A stretch of DNA of 64,000 nt from Parasponia andersonii. Its lineage: Eukaryota; Streptophyta; Magnoliopsida; Rosales; Cannabaceae. The notes below the pieces were generated by a model. It was not told where the DNA came from. It did not search any database and saw only the letters and a list, made by a program, of their open reading frames with translations. Position 1 is the stretch's first letter. Each line of letters opens with the position of its first letter. Shown one piece after another: positions 31,936 through 44,249 of this stretch. The translations under genes were made by a program, and so were the position numbers. Location: positions 511,712 to 575,711 of the forward strand of contig JXTB01000180.1 in the NCBI GenBank assembly GCA_002914805.1, read 5' to 3'.

Positions 31936-34900
31936 ATGGATGCCAACCCAGTTTCGGAGAAGCGGAAGCGAGTCTTTTCCTCCTTGATCCACACCACGAT
32001 CGGCATATTCACCGGAAGCAATGGCTCCGATGGTCATGGTGCTATTCTCGATTCCACTTGCACGAGGAGCCCAGAAGCCACCCTTCGGCTCCCCGAATCG
32101 CCCCGCAAAAGACCGAGGCCGAGATTTCCGGATCCGGCTATTTCCGGGGTGGATGTGCTCTTGAACGATGGGGTTAAGGATCTCCGCTCCCGACGGGTTT
32201 TCTCTCCGAGCTCCGAGCTGTCTAAGGAAATCATTGGCCGGAAGTTAGGCGCCGAGTTCGATTGCGACGAATCGGAGGACGATGCGAGGACGGCGAAGAA
32301 GGAAGGGCTTGAGAGTATTGATGAGAAGAATGCTACGGAGAGTGAACAGAATGGGGAAGTGGATCAGGGTTTTGAGTGTGAAGCCCAGAAATTCAAAAAT
32401 GGGAGCCGTGGTTCGGAGATGATCGAGGGTTTGAATGGAGAACCAGTACGGACAGCGCCTCATGATGCTAAGATGTCTGCTGATTCTGGGGTTGGAGAGA
32501 AATTTGGGAATGGAGTGGAAGGTTTTGTGGAAAATCCCTCGAATGGAAATTCTCAAAGGATTGAGTCTGATTCCAAGACCAAAGTGGTAAGCTCTTCTCA
32601 CCTCCTTGTGAAGTTTTCATTTCTGTACGATTGATTGAGATCAATGCTTTTTGTTGTGTTTTTGTGGTGTAAAATTGTAATGAGTTTTCATGTATTTTGG
32701 AGCATTTCAACGTTAATATCATGAACGCTATCTTAATGGAGCTGCATTTGATGTCAATGTCATACACTGACATAAGTTTCTTATTCTCAATCCTGTAAGA
32801 TTTCTGCAAATGTGATATGGTTTTGGATTTTTTGAACAGTTTCTTAAACCATGTTCTCGAAGAAAAGTATTTAGAACTCCGGGTTCTTTCAGCTACAGAA
32901 GAATGCTACCATATCTGATGGACATATCAAAGGAGAATTCATGTAAGGCCTATTTACGATTACTTTTGTTCTCCTTTGGGGATTTTTGTACATAATGCTG
33001 TAATTTACTGCTGAAGAAAATGTTATGATGAGCTGAGGGTTTTAACTACTTGTATAGGTGAGCTAGAGATTAATCAGCGCCCAAAACTTAAAACGGGTTT
33101 GGAAGTAAAGAAACCCCAGGCTGCAAAGGCTTCTGAAAGTGAAGAAGCTTCAAAAGATAATATTGAGAAAGGCAGAGTCTCAATGGAATGTCTTCAAAAT
33201 GGCGATTCTGAGCAAATGACTGCACTAGATTGTGCCACTGAGTCTTTTAACAGTCATAAGATAAAATTAGCATCTTCTGAGAAAGTTACTGAATTACCAT
33301 CTCCATCTATGACGGAGGCTGAAAAGAGTTGGTCAAAGTCACTTGGGAATGGGCATATTCAAAATTATAAGTTGCGGCTTCCTAAGGAAGATCAGAAGTC
33401 GACCAACTTCGAACGTCAAATACCAATTGTTGTGGAAGATTTTCAGTGTGAAAAGGATAATGTAATTCACATATCTTGTGATGATGGCAAGCTCGTAGAT
33501 AACTTAGACAATGTAGACAGTGGTGAGATCGATAGTAGATTTCCTTGCAAGGTTCAAGATGGAGACCTTTCGAATACCAGCTTGTCTTCTACTCCTGATG
33601 GCTTTAATTTGGGTAAAGGTAATGAACTTGGTCAGTGCTCTGAGGATTCGAGGCAGCCTGGGTGTGAATGGATGAAAGGACTTGATGTTATGCGTCCTCT
33701 TGAAGATCAGAAACTAAATCAACTGAATGATCAGAGTGTTGGAAATGATTGTGAGGTTGTGAAGCAAGTAAATCATCCGAATGAAGAATCTATCCAGATG
33801 ACACCTCCAGATGCTGAGATCTTTGGTAAACAAGAGGTAGAAGGAAATAGCATTGATCGAGAAGACTATGTTCTGCGGAGCAAGGATCATTATCTTGGGA
33901 ATCTATCGGATGGAATTAACCATATAAATGCTATCTTGGATTATAATACTAGACACAACTCCAGTTCTAAGTGCAAAGGGGTAAGAAACCTTTGGAGCCT
34001 TTTAACTTCGTTCTGTTTTGAACGAGGAACTTCACTAGTAAGATATGCTAAGTTTCAACATTTTTATGTTTGTTCTATTACTACTTGCTAGGAAGAGGTG
34101 GTATGTTGTTTCTTTAGAGATAGTTGTCAAGTGTGATCTTCAAGCTTTGTATTATGTATCATTTCAGCATTGTAAGTTCACTATCTCGTTTCAAACCAGG
34201 TTTTAAAGCCACGTTCACAATTGAAGTTGTTCAGAAGTCCTGGTTCATTCAGCTATAGAAGATTGCTTCCTTATCTCATGGATATTGCTAAAGATAATTC
34301 TGGTATCTTCCTTTGCCTTGTCTCTATCTCTATGCAATAAGTTTATAGTAATGTTTAATTTCAGCATTTATACAGGAAAGTAACTTTTCTTATGCTCCTA
34401 TTTCTAGATGCTTCAGTAAATGGTCATGGCGCAAAGCCTGAGAGGGATTTGGAACAGCCATCACCGTGTACTTCCAACAATCCAGGGATTCCTTTGGATA
34501 AATCAAATGGTTTTGGGTTTAAAGAGAATCAGAAAAAAGATTCTGCTGCTCTACCACCCACTGCACTAACTGCTGTTAATGATTCATCTAACTATGAACC
34601 AAATCTTATATCTCCTGAACCTAGTTCTGAAATCAAAACATGCCATTCACAAAAGGAAGAGTCAGAGTCACTGCAAGTTAATGAGATTGTATCAGATGGA
34701 CAGAGTGAATTGGAAACATCCCACGACCTTTTAAGTTTAACCCAGGATAGTGAATTGGGAACATCCCATGATCTTGTAAGCTCACCACAGGATACAGGAG
34801 GCTGCCCAGTCGTATCATTGTTCTCCAGTAATTGTGAATCTTCATCAAAAGATGAACTTGAAATGTCTAACGGTAATCATTTATGTGTTGAGACTAAAGG

Positions 34901-36209
34901 GTACTCGCAGAGGTTGGCTATGGAATCATCTGATGTTGTGAAGTCAGTTGAGGCAGATAGCTATTTTTATACTCCATCCCAACATGGAGTTCTGGTTTCT
35001 TCAGAGATTCCTGCAGTTGGACTCAAAAAAGGGATTCTTAAAAAAAATCCACGGGGATGCAGGGGCCTTTGCACTTGTTTGAACTGTGCTTCATTTAGGC
35101 TACATGCAGAGAGAGCATTTGAATTCTCTAGGAATCAGATGGAAGATGCCCAAGAAGTGGTCTCTGAGCTGATTAAGGAACTATCATTCTTGCGTAATGT
35201 GTTAGAGAAGTCTACAGAGGATGCTGATGATCGGATAGCTGTTCAAGCCAGTCAAGTGAGTGCTCTATGAACTCAAGCTGAGCTTGTTTGACATTTCTTT
35301 TTCCTAATGAATTTGCTTGATTTTATCACATGCTACACTAATGTACATGTTATCTCAATTTGATGATAAACCATGCAAAAAAGAAGAAAAGAGAACTAGT
35401 CTCTTGCTTATAGTTGCTAGTTAATGTATTATCATCTAGTTCCTGTTGAGAACAAGAAGACAATCAGAGTTAAACGTACATAGCAGAAGAGAAAGGTCAT
35501 GTTTCGACCCTTCGAATAGATGTGCTAACAGGCAACTTGTAAGAGTCAGATTTTATCTATAGATTGAAATTGAGGTAATGGAAGTTAAAGCCCTTCTTAT
35601 GGAGGTGTGAACTTCAACAGGAGAGACACTTTGGGCCTTGCTAAAGCCGAAGTTTAATACAATAACTGCTGTTTTCAAGTAGCATATCTTTTTCAATTAA
35701 AATCTTGTCATTAAGAAATCAATAATGGTTATGCTGAAAACATTATGCAGATAGGTCAGTCTATAATGTATTATATTTTTGTCACAGTTTTGCCAAACAT
35801 ATATTTCTTTTCCTTTTGTTTTGGCTTCAGAATTCTGAAACTTTTTCTGTTTTATTAGGTGAAAGAAGCTTGCAGGAAAGCATCTGAAGCAGAAGAACTT
35901 GCAAAAAACCGCATCGGCGAAATGAATTATGATCTGAACATTCACTGTAGAATAACTGTAAGTGAAACAAATTCTGTGTTCTTGTTCTTGTTCATTTTCT
36001 TTTTCTTTTTTCTTTTGAAAGCTCAACACTATATCTTAGCCAAAGAGCCTAAAAAGATTTGATTTAAATTTTAACAGGGCTTGGAACGGCCAAGAGTCAG
36101 ATTTGCTAACGGTGTTAAAGGAAATGTCATCCCTAAGGCAAACTTTCCTAGTGAGCAAGTATCGATGCAAGAGGAGGATGGACAAACAGAATTGCACTTC
36201 GCAAACTAG
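31936..36209 (+). CDS. Plant-specific nuclear-type protein with duplicated exon and Cys cluster (952 aa), unknown function
   Basis: Seven exons: 31936-32586, 32840-32942, 33058-33980, 34200-34302, 34408-35255, 35859-35957, 36078-36209. All introns are GT-AG and the phases join into one frame of 953 codons. The start MDANPVSEKRKR is the first in-frame ATG and has G at +4. Visible parts: basic clusters at residues 9-12 and 57-63 (possible nuclear signals); a 34-residue module at 218-251 and again at 560-593 (core GSFSYRR.LPYLMDI); long acidic, Ser-rich, probably disordered segments; KGILKKNPRGCRGLC at 801 with a CX3CXCX2C set (C811, C815, C817, C820); then a helical coiled-coil-like tail from about 832 to 905. 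I recognise the Cys/coiled-coil end as a conserved plant type but cannot assign a function. Two E2F sites upstream hint at S-phase expression. Confidence 0.85.
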
Positions 36210-38040
36210 GTGACTTTGGCGGTGCATTGATTAGCCTAAATATTCATGTATAATAGATCATGTGCAATTGTGTTTTCTATTTCTCTGTACTTTTTTCTTT
36301 AGTGAATATTAGGAGTAGCGGAAATATTGGTGACAGAAAGCAGGAATTATACAATATTTCAAGAGTCTCAGTGAAAGAAGAATACAAGTGGCCCTCTGAT
36401 TATGTATTCATCCTTGCAAATTCCTAGTAACTTTTTATCTTATTTTATCAAAAAAGAGAGAAAAAAAAAGCCTAATGATGTTTGGTTTAAAACCATTTTT
36501 GTGGTTCTGGTGCTTGCTTTAAGAGGAAAAGGAAGTGGTATATTTGCTTGAATTTGATGTTATACAATTGCTTCTACTGTGGAACTTAAAGTAGGTATAT
36601 TTATACTAAGTACGATTATCGCAGGGCTTCTCTTTTGGTCACATGTAATATGACAGTGATAAGTATAGTACCAAGTAATATATTTTCATGTTTTCCAAAA
36701 TTTATATTACCAATTTTTGTTTTTTATAGACAAAAACAGAACATCATAATGTTTAAGTTTAATCTTGGAGTCAATGTCTGACTAATGAGGTATGTAAAAA
36801 CAAGAGGACCAAAAACAAATGTTCCATGTCATAATTGATATGCTTTATTTACACTCGTGAGTAATGGACTCATGGCTATCTCCTTTCCAGACTCTGTTGG
36901 AAACAAGGCACAGCATACATTTTTCCTATGAGATAATGTCAGAGGAGCCATTTTTTTTCTTAGTAGTTCAAGATGGATGGAATTATATTTTTAAAGTCCT
37001 TATGCCCCATTATTAATCTGCAGTGTTGCAGAACATTACCAAAGGAAGAATGCAAGATTTACTGTCTCTTTAACTGCACGAAATAGAGGTCATAATCCTA
37101 CAGAGAAAAATAGTAAAATCCAACAACATCCAAAGCTTAAACAAACCCCGCCCACGGGCCAACCCGCCTGCCCCAGTAGGCGAAGTTTTCAAGAATAGTA
37201 CTTCCTTACAAAATTGTTTGCGAAGTAACAATTGAACTAAATATTTAGAAAACTGATACTTTTATAATAACATTACCCTTCACAAAAATATCAAACTTAA
37301 ACCTGAGAAAGAACGCGAAAGAACGAGGAAAAAATGCCCAAAAATATGGAAGTTCACCAATGAAAACTGCTTTTAAACTTAACCAGAAAGACTGCCAAAG
37401 ATAAAATCTCAAGCCCAATAAGTGACTGTCAGCCTAATTTCCATGGCAGGGTTGAGTTTGAGCTGAGAAATCAGTCTGGGTGAATTTGGCAAGCGAATCC
37501 GCCTACCGTTTGTTTTTGTTCTTTTGGCTACTAAGAGAACGATGTTATCTATGCTATTAGGTTTCTAGTGGATCATATGGATCTAATTTATTTATTTATT
37601 ATTTGTTTCAAGTCTTCCATATGTGTTTGTTAATTCGATAATCAAATATCAACCATTGAGATAGAAATTAGATGCAGTGTTTGGTGATATAAATGTTTCC
37701 TTGACAAGGATAAAGCTATAGCAATGCAATTTTCTTGTTATAACCAGCAGTCAAATAGCCCTGTATGTCTAAGGTCCAAACTTAGACTGACAGTAAAAAG
37801 AAAGCAAAGGAAATCACGTACTCATTTAAAGCTTCTTTGAATGATGTTATAACAGCTTGTCTGAAATATCTTAGTGGGGACTATTATTTTGTTTGCATTT
37901 ATCATGATTGTGAAGAGTTGTAAAAAGCTTTTTAATCACCATAAGTTAATGTCTGAATTTCAGTCCATAATAAAGCATATTAAAGAATTTTTTCTTTTTC
38001 AATAAAAAAGAGAACTCAATGATGATCAAAAGACAAACCC
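36210..38040. other. Convergent intergenic region
   Basis: Holds the 3' UTR of the plus-strand gene and the far end of the XTH 3' UTR. I see no AATAAA within the first 250 bases after 36209. A small GC-rich patch at 37147-37190 ('cccgcccacgggcc...cccgcctgcc') stands out but is not coding. No further gene. Confidence 0.45.
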
Positions 38041-38054
38041 AAATGGAAAAAAAG

Positions 38055-38089
38055 ATTTTATTCAACAAAGAAAAAATATTCATTTATTG
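38055..38089 (-). terminator. Polyadenylation signals of the XTH gene
   Basis: TTTATT at about 38057-38062 and 38083-38088 reads AATAAA on the minus strand. That is 150-190 bp after the XTH stop codon, a normal plant distance. Confidence 0.5.
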
Positions 38090-38242
38090 GACACCCCAAA
38101 GATCAAGACATCATAAAAGCTAAACCCCAGTCCCATTCTTTTTACACATGACAACAAGAAACAAAGAATTTCCAATAAAACAGTCCTATAGTGCAATACA
38201 ACCATCATTCAAAATCAGAACCACAAAGACTAATGAAAGCTC

Positions 38243-39589
38243 CTAAAACCTTGACTGTCTGCACTCAGGAGGAACACCTTGTGGGAACCTCTTTAGATCA
38301 GAACAGTAGTTGTAAATCATGAAATACTTCTGAACCCATCTAAGTCTTCTCCTGCTAGGCCCATCAAGCTCAGTGGTTTGCCAAGCTGAGTCAGAGAATG
38401 AGGTGGTAGCTCTCAAGTCCTTATAACTGAAGTTTCTGTAGTATGCTGTAAAGGGTGCCTTTGACCAATCAGTTTTGATCAATCCACCTCTTGTGGCCCA
38501 GTCATCAGCATTCCAAAGGCTGGAGTAAATCTTCATTGGTTGGCTCTTGGGGAAAGGAACACCAACTGATTCAGCATTTTTGAACACTCTAATGGGAGTA
38601 CTGTCAACCAAGAAACTGGCCAAAGAAAAATGGACACCCAGCGTGTTAAAATATGTTTCAAGGCATTATTTTTAAAAACCAAGCAACACCCACAAAAGGG
38701 ACAGAAGGGTAATTGCCTATATATAGAAAAAAGATGGAAACTAATTTGACCCGTTAGATTTTATTATATCCTGATGGTTAGAATTAATATATATGAACGA
38801 ATTTCGATGAAAAATAAATCATAATATTTATTTTTGTAACTATATGAGATTAAAGTCCAATGGTTAATATTAGTTTCCCTTTGCGAACGTATTATATATA
38901 CATATTACTTACATAATGTGTTGTGGTTTCCAGATGATGGAGTAAGTGTGGAAGTTTCTTGTGGGGTCAAACCAGAGATAGAACTGCTGCTCCCTGTTTC
39001 CCTTGCCTTGAGTGAACACATTAGTGTGTAATATGTAAGGTTCACCAGTAACATTTCCCAAAAACTCAAAGTCAATTTCATCATGAGTAGGTCCTTGTGA
39101 AGACAGCTGCAAAAATAAATAGCATACTTTAGTTTATAATAAACAATCATGGAAGAAGACCCCAAAATAAAACACAATGTCAATAAATACTAAATAGCAT
39201 ATAAATCACTTTACCACTCTAAAATTAGAAGAAATCAAGACAAACTAGATTTTGTCAAAACTTGGCAAGAGAAAACACAAGTCCACAACTGTTTATCCTT
39301 GTGAAGTAAAAGACAAAGCAAAAAACAGTAGCTTTTGGATATATTTTTGTTTCAAGTGGGGTCTAAAGTCGCTTTTGGATAGTTTCAAGTGGGGTCTAAA
39401 GTCTAACAACTGGTTCTTTTTTTTTTTTTTTTGAATAGAACAACTGGTTCTTGATTTGTTCTTAAAAAACTTAAAAGACTGCTCCACAAGAAAATATGAA
39501 ATATGAAGCGTGATCACCACGCGTTCGAACCTGCCCACATGATAAAATTTCCCATAGAATAGTTCTAAAGAAGTTTCCAACCTCGTATG

Positions 39590-39621
<32 letters not shown>

Positions 39622-40129
39622 AATAGTAAACTACTTTATTCTTTAACGCGTGACCTATTGTACACTCGTGAATGTATAGTGACTAATGCATGTCTAGGAA
39701 AGTTGAAAGCTTTCAACTTTCACTTTCATCATCAACTCAACTAGCCCCATTAACCAAAAAAAAGAAATGAATTCGATTTCAAAAACATAAAAAGAAGGAA
39801 GAGTTAAGGAAAAAAAATTATATATATATGTATATATATATATATTTGAGACGTACATAATAGGCAGTGACTGTTCCAGCTGAGTTTCCAGCTACAAGCT
39901 TGAGCTGCATATCAATTCTCCCAAAGAGATACTCTTTCTTGGACTCAAAGCCAGAACCAGAGACTCTGTCCAAGGAAAGAGACAGCAGCTGGCCTTGTTC
40001 GAACACTTTGGCCCTGTTACCACCCCATGTTATGTCAAAATCCTGGTTAAAGTTACCATAGACCATAGCCAAAGAGCTCAACGCTAAGCTCACTAGAACA
40101 ATCATGGAAAACCCATTTGAAAACCCCAT
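38243..40129 (-). CDS. Xyloglucan endotransglucosylase/hydrolase (XTH), XTH15/16-like, 279 aa
   Basis: Cell-wall enzyme (GH16) that cuts xyloglucan and rejoins or hydrolyses it in the apoplast. Exons on the minus strand are 40129-39857, 39106-38913 and 38615-38243; all junctions are GT-AG and phases fit. Residues 1-25 form a signal peptide ([19 protein letters not shown]..., cleavage about after G25). The catalytic DEIDFEFLG lies at 100-108 with E101 and E105 as nucleophile and acid/base. It is followed directly by N109-V-T, the conserved glycosylation site. [10 protein letters not shown] and [18 protein letters not shown] are family signatures. The C-terminal XET_C part has only two cysteines, because the usual loop holding the other pair is shortened. 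The wording is closest to the XTH15/16 group. Gene looks intact. Confidence 0.95.
39107..39856 (-). other. XTH intron 1 with simple repeats and duplications
   Basis: This 750-bp intron holds a (AAT)n tract (39588-39620), a 24-bp perfect palindrome (39698-39721, half-site GAAAGTTGAAAG), a duplicated 'gcttttggat...agtttcaagtggggtctaaagt' (39331 and 39371), and a duplicated 'aacaactggttctt' around a T run (39405-39455). None disturbs the splice sites. Confidence 0.8.
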
Positions 40130-40139
40130 TTCAAAAGAG

Positions 40140-40213
40140 TTGGAGAGAGAGAGAGAGAGATTTTGATTGGTTTGAGAGTGGGGAAAAGAGGGTTCAAGAG
40201 AGAGCTATATATA
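40140..40213 (-). promoter_or_regulatory. XTH core promoter and CT-rich leader
   Basis: TATATATA at 40206-40213 is the best TATA box, read on the minus strand, about 77 bp before the ATG. A CT repeat on the minus strand (gagagaga at 40143-40160 on plus) forms the leader, as often seen in plant 5' UTRs. Confidence 0.5.
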
Positions 40214-42989
40214 TGGGAAGAGAAAGAAGTGTATGTGTATATAGAGAAAGAGTTAAAGGAATGGGTATGGAGAGAGTAAGGGGGAGCATGAGCAATTACT
40301 GGAGGAGCCAAAGCCAAAGCTGGTGCCAGCTAAGCACACCAGGAAAGCTGGAACTTTTGTTTGGGCATTGGGAGGTGGTTTTGGTTCAAGGTTTAATCTT
40401 TTTTTGGTATAGAGAATACAGAGGAATAGGATTGCTATGTAACAATGATTTTGTCCAAAGTGGGGTGATTGAGTAGGACCCTTTTATGATTTAAATTTGT
40501 TGGTGGATGCCAACGGGGTGTGGTATGGAAGAATAAAGTTGGCCATGGCTTTCTTGGGACCATCAATCATAGTCTCATACAAGTTCCATGTACCAATTCA
40601 GAATTTGCCACGTGGCTTGGAAGATATCTGAGTCACTCATTTTTTATGATAGGTCAGCAATGGTGTTTGCATTATGCATAACCAAATGTGATATACTGAC
40701 ATCAAACGAGTCTCATACTAACCTGACATAACAATACTGACACAATAGCTAATATAATTTACCTTGCGGTAATGAGTAATTTTTATTGGGAGTAAAACTT
40801 GGTAAAATTTCAGCAAAAATATGAAAGGGTATTACTTGGTACTGGGCCTAGGTTTTGGGAATATTATTAAGGAGTAAAGAGTATCACAAGATCACCATGC
40901 CATGTTGGTAGTTCCATTTAATGGTATTTCAATTTGTCTTTGGCTGTTCTCATATAATGCATATGACGTTTTTGGTGAAGACAGCAAGGTCTTAGCTAGT
41001 CTTTCATTCCTTCGACTGCTCACCAGTCCCCATAGTCTTACACAGTCTTATATACATTGCATAATTTGAATTGGCCCTACTGAATTATATATAATTATAT
41101 ACAATTGTGCATGCATGTATGTGTACATGTATATGTATTACTGTAGCAGTAATTAGAGTATAATATGTTCCTCTTTAATTAGTATAATATTTATATTTAT
41201 ATATATAGGATACCAATCCAGTAAATATTTTTTTTTATTTATATATAAGTATCATTTTAGTTAATGAAAAAATTTTTGCACATTTTTTTGTATTAAAAAA
41301 TAAAATAAAAATAATACTAATTATATATATATTTTTTATATTATTTATTATAGTCATTGAATTATTATTAGATAAATATATATATATAAATATTTCGTAT
41401 AAAAGCTATAAAACTAAGCAAGTTCTTATAATTGGTTCGTACAAGAAACAATATTTTAGGAGATCTCGGCATATGTTACACAAGTTTGTAGACCAAAGAG
41501 ATGAGTTTTGGTTCATCAACTACATTAAGGTTATTTGGGTTTACCTCTTTTCCTTCTTGACAAAAGAAACTTTCTTTTTCCTTGTAAGATGGGCAGATAT
41601 AAAGTGAATGGTCCAAAGTCTATCAAAGAAAAAAAAAATCTTCAAAGGTGGTCCCTCATTATTCATACCATTGCCATTTGCCAACCATCTTTCACATTTT
41701 AATAGTGATTGTCATTGAATATCTAATTTAAATCTTCTATCTTTATCATTCTTGTTTACGAATGATTGTAATTTATATCGTGTACTACTGAACATAAAAG
41801 TTGCTGGCTAGCTTTTCACTCCTCGAAGTGTGTGCATTTATATCAAACAATAATTATGTATCGCAATTGTATATAGGATGAATCTCATGGAATATATAGT
41901 AATAAAAAGAACAAAAGGAGGAAAAAAGAAATTGACTTCATTAAATTTGACCCTTACAATTGCGCGTCGTGATCTAAGAACTTGCAATAATACAGCTCAT
42001 GGTTTGATTTAGTTTTCTCCTTGTTTAGACTATGAACTAATTTTTCGGTCGAAGGAAGTTCCTCCACCTATATTATCTCCATAACATAATTGTTAGGCTC
42101 TCTAATATGATGATGTGATGATGTCTTTTTTCTCCAAAAAATAAAAATAACAAAGACCATTTGTTGGCTATTAATAAATATAAGAGAATCTAATTATAAT
42201 TATGACATTCTTTTCCATACTTAAAGATATTTCATATTGCTTGTGAACAAATTTGGATTGAAAAAAGAAATCAATATAATGGTTAACTTAATGATTACCT
42301 ATCGGCTAGGTTGGGTTGGCACAGTAACACATTAATTAGATAGTATTATGAAATTTGCATCTTCTTCATTTGAGAAAAGTAGATTAGAATTAGGTAGGTT
42401 ATTATTTAAACTTCATTCCAAAAACCACCAATACAAGCTATACTTATTCATGCCTTCTTAAACATAATTTAATAATTCTAATTAGAAGTAATGATATTCT
42501 TAATTAATTAATAAGCACTTGTTGTTTTTCTCTTTCTTTTTTTAAAATACTTTTTATAATACGCCGGCGTACATGTTTATAATCTCACCCCTCATTCGGA
42601 GCAAAAAAAATATAATAATAATCTCACCACACACACACTCTGTATCAACTTAATTAATTTGAAGGCAATGATTATGGTGTGATTAATGAAAGGTTAATCT
42701 TATATGACGGAATGGAGAGAGTCGGAGTCCACCTACTAAATTCTTATTAAGACTAGTGAATATGGAATGATACTTGGGTCCAGTCTCCACAGTGATATGT
42801 ATTAATTTTTTCAAGATAGTATTCATATACATAATTCTTTCTCTCTTTTATTTTTATTTTTTTATTTTATTTTCGGCTCTTCTTTTGCAAACGAATAGAT
42901 CAACCTAGAGAAATACAATCGCATGTGTCTTTGAAATTCCTATATCTATGTCATTTTGAGGAATTTGCCTAGAAAAGTTGTTAGATACC
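40214..42989. other. Upstream region of XTH and AT-rich intergenic DNA
   Basis: The proximal 400 bp are moderately GC-rich and may carry XTH regulatory sites, though I cannot name specific ones. Beyond about 41000 the sequence is AT-rich with short (TA)n runs (41200-41215, 41325-41340, 41380-41390). No gene or clear transposon end. Confidence 0.4.
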
Positions 42990-42994
42990 AAAAG

Positions 42995-43428
42995 TTGATA
43001 TAACAATGGGATCGATAGTTTTTGAAAAAAATTAAAAATTAAACGGAAAATAGGAGAGAAAATGATGAACACAGAGGTTTTAAAGTGGTTTAGCCTTTTG
43101 AACAAATTACCTACGTCCACTATAGTCGGTGTTATTCTCTCAGTATATTGGTTACAGGAGAGCTTTCAGTTGGCCTTTCTTTGCTTAAGAGCCTTATATT
43201 TATAGGCCTGAGGAGATAAGTTTCTGTTACAGATAAGATATTTTTAAATATAAAAAAGGTTACAATAAATATGAATTTGAATTCGTATTTATCCTCCTAA
43301 GTTCTAGTGAAATCTTAATTTGAGTAATCATATCTCTTAAATTCTAAATCTAATCCATAATATCTTGGAAACTTGAATTTTAGATAGAGAAAATCTCAGG
43401 ATTAAAATCTGTAAATTTGATGTATAAA
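42995..43428 (-). mobile_element. 3' LTR of the Tat-like gypsy element
   Basis: About 434 bp, aligned along its length with 50226-50668. Shared landmarks are 'tcggtgttattct(c/t)tcagtata', 'ggttacaggaga' and 'ccttatatttataggc'. A polypurine tract (GGGGGATAA on the minus strand, about 43430-43440) abuts it on the inner side. Confidence 0.85.
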
Positions 43429-44249
43429 AATTATCCCCCAGTTCTTGGTGTCACTAGCAAGAACTTTTTCACTTTCTCGATCTGCTCGGCCTGCTTCTTT
43501 TTGTGAGGCTAAGGAAGGTGTCAAATCACTACTCTTTTATCCACATATATTTGTTGCAACCTAATAGGGTTCGAGTTAGGGGATCGAATTTTTTCGATGA
43601 GCTGATGTTCTTCAAGAATGTCTTCTTAGTTGAATTTTTTCCAACATTGCTCGCATTATATACTTAAGAAAACTATATTTCCCTTCGCATTACGAACAAC
43701 TTGGTTTTTATATATACTTAAAGAAAGTGTTTATCCTTCATAGTATAAAACAAGCAGTTTTACTTGGCCACAATTTTGTTTTAAAATTGCTTCATTTAAT
43801 GCTAAGACCTTCAATTTCTCTTTGAGGGCTTAATCTTATTCTAGTACTTGTTACGAACTGTGAATACCATCAAACTACCTTGAACATGGTAGTTGTTTTT
43901 ATCTTGAATTATTCAATCTATTCAAGCACCTGAATTTTTGAACAAGCGTTTATTTAGGCACGTAATCACACGAACTTGTCAATACTTCGAACACATGAAC
44001 TGACTCGTACGACCTTTTCATCGAACCATTGTACTAGAACATGAAGGTTTGTATTTTGCTACGCATGCTCACATATTTTCGAGGTGATAAGGCAGCTGGA
44101 CACTAACTGTTGAAGGAAATTTTATTTAAATAAATCCAAAAAATGAACTTATCATTGGTCGAGTAGAATTGATACAATAAAAAGGAAAAACATATAGGAC
44201 TTATTGGTAATACTTTCTAAGGTGCTCAACATTCTAAGCTCATGGTAGT

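Noticed and set aside
37147..37190. GC-rich patch between the two host genes as an exon or regulatory island
   Set aside because: Only about 45 bases, no frame or palindromic motif, and it lies in the convergent 3' region.
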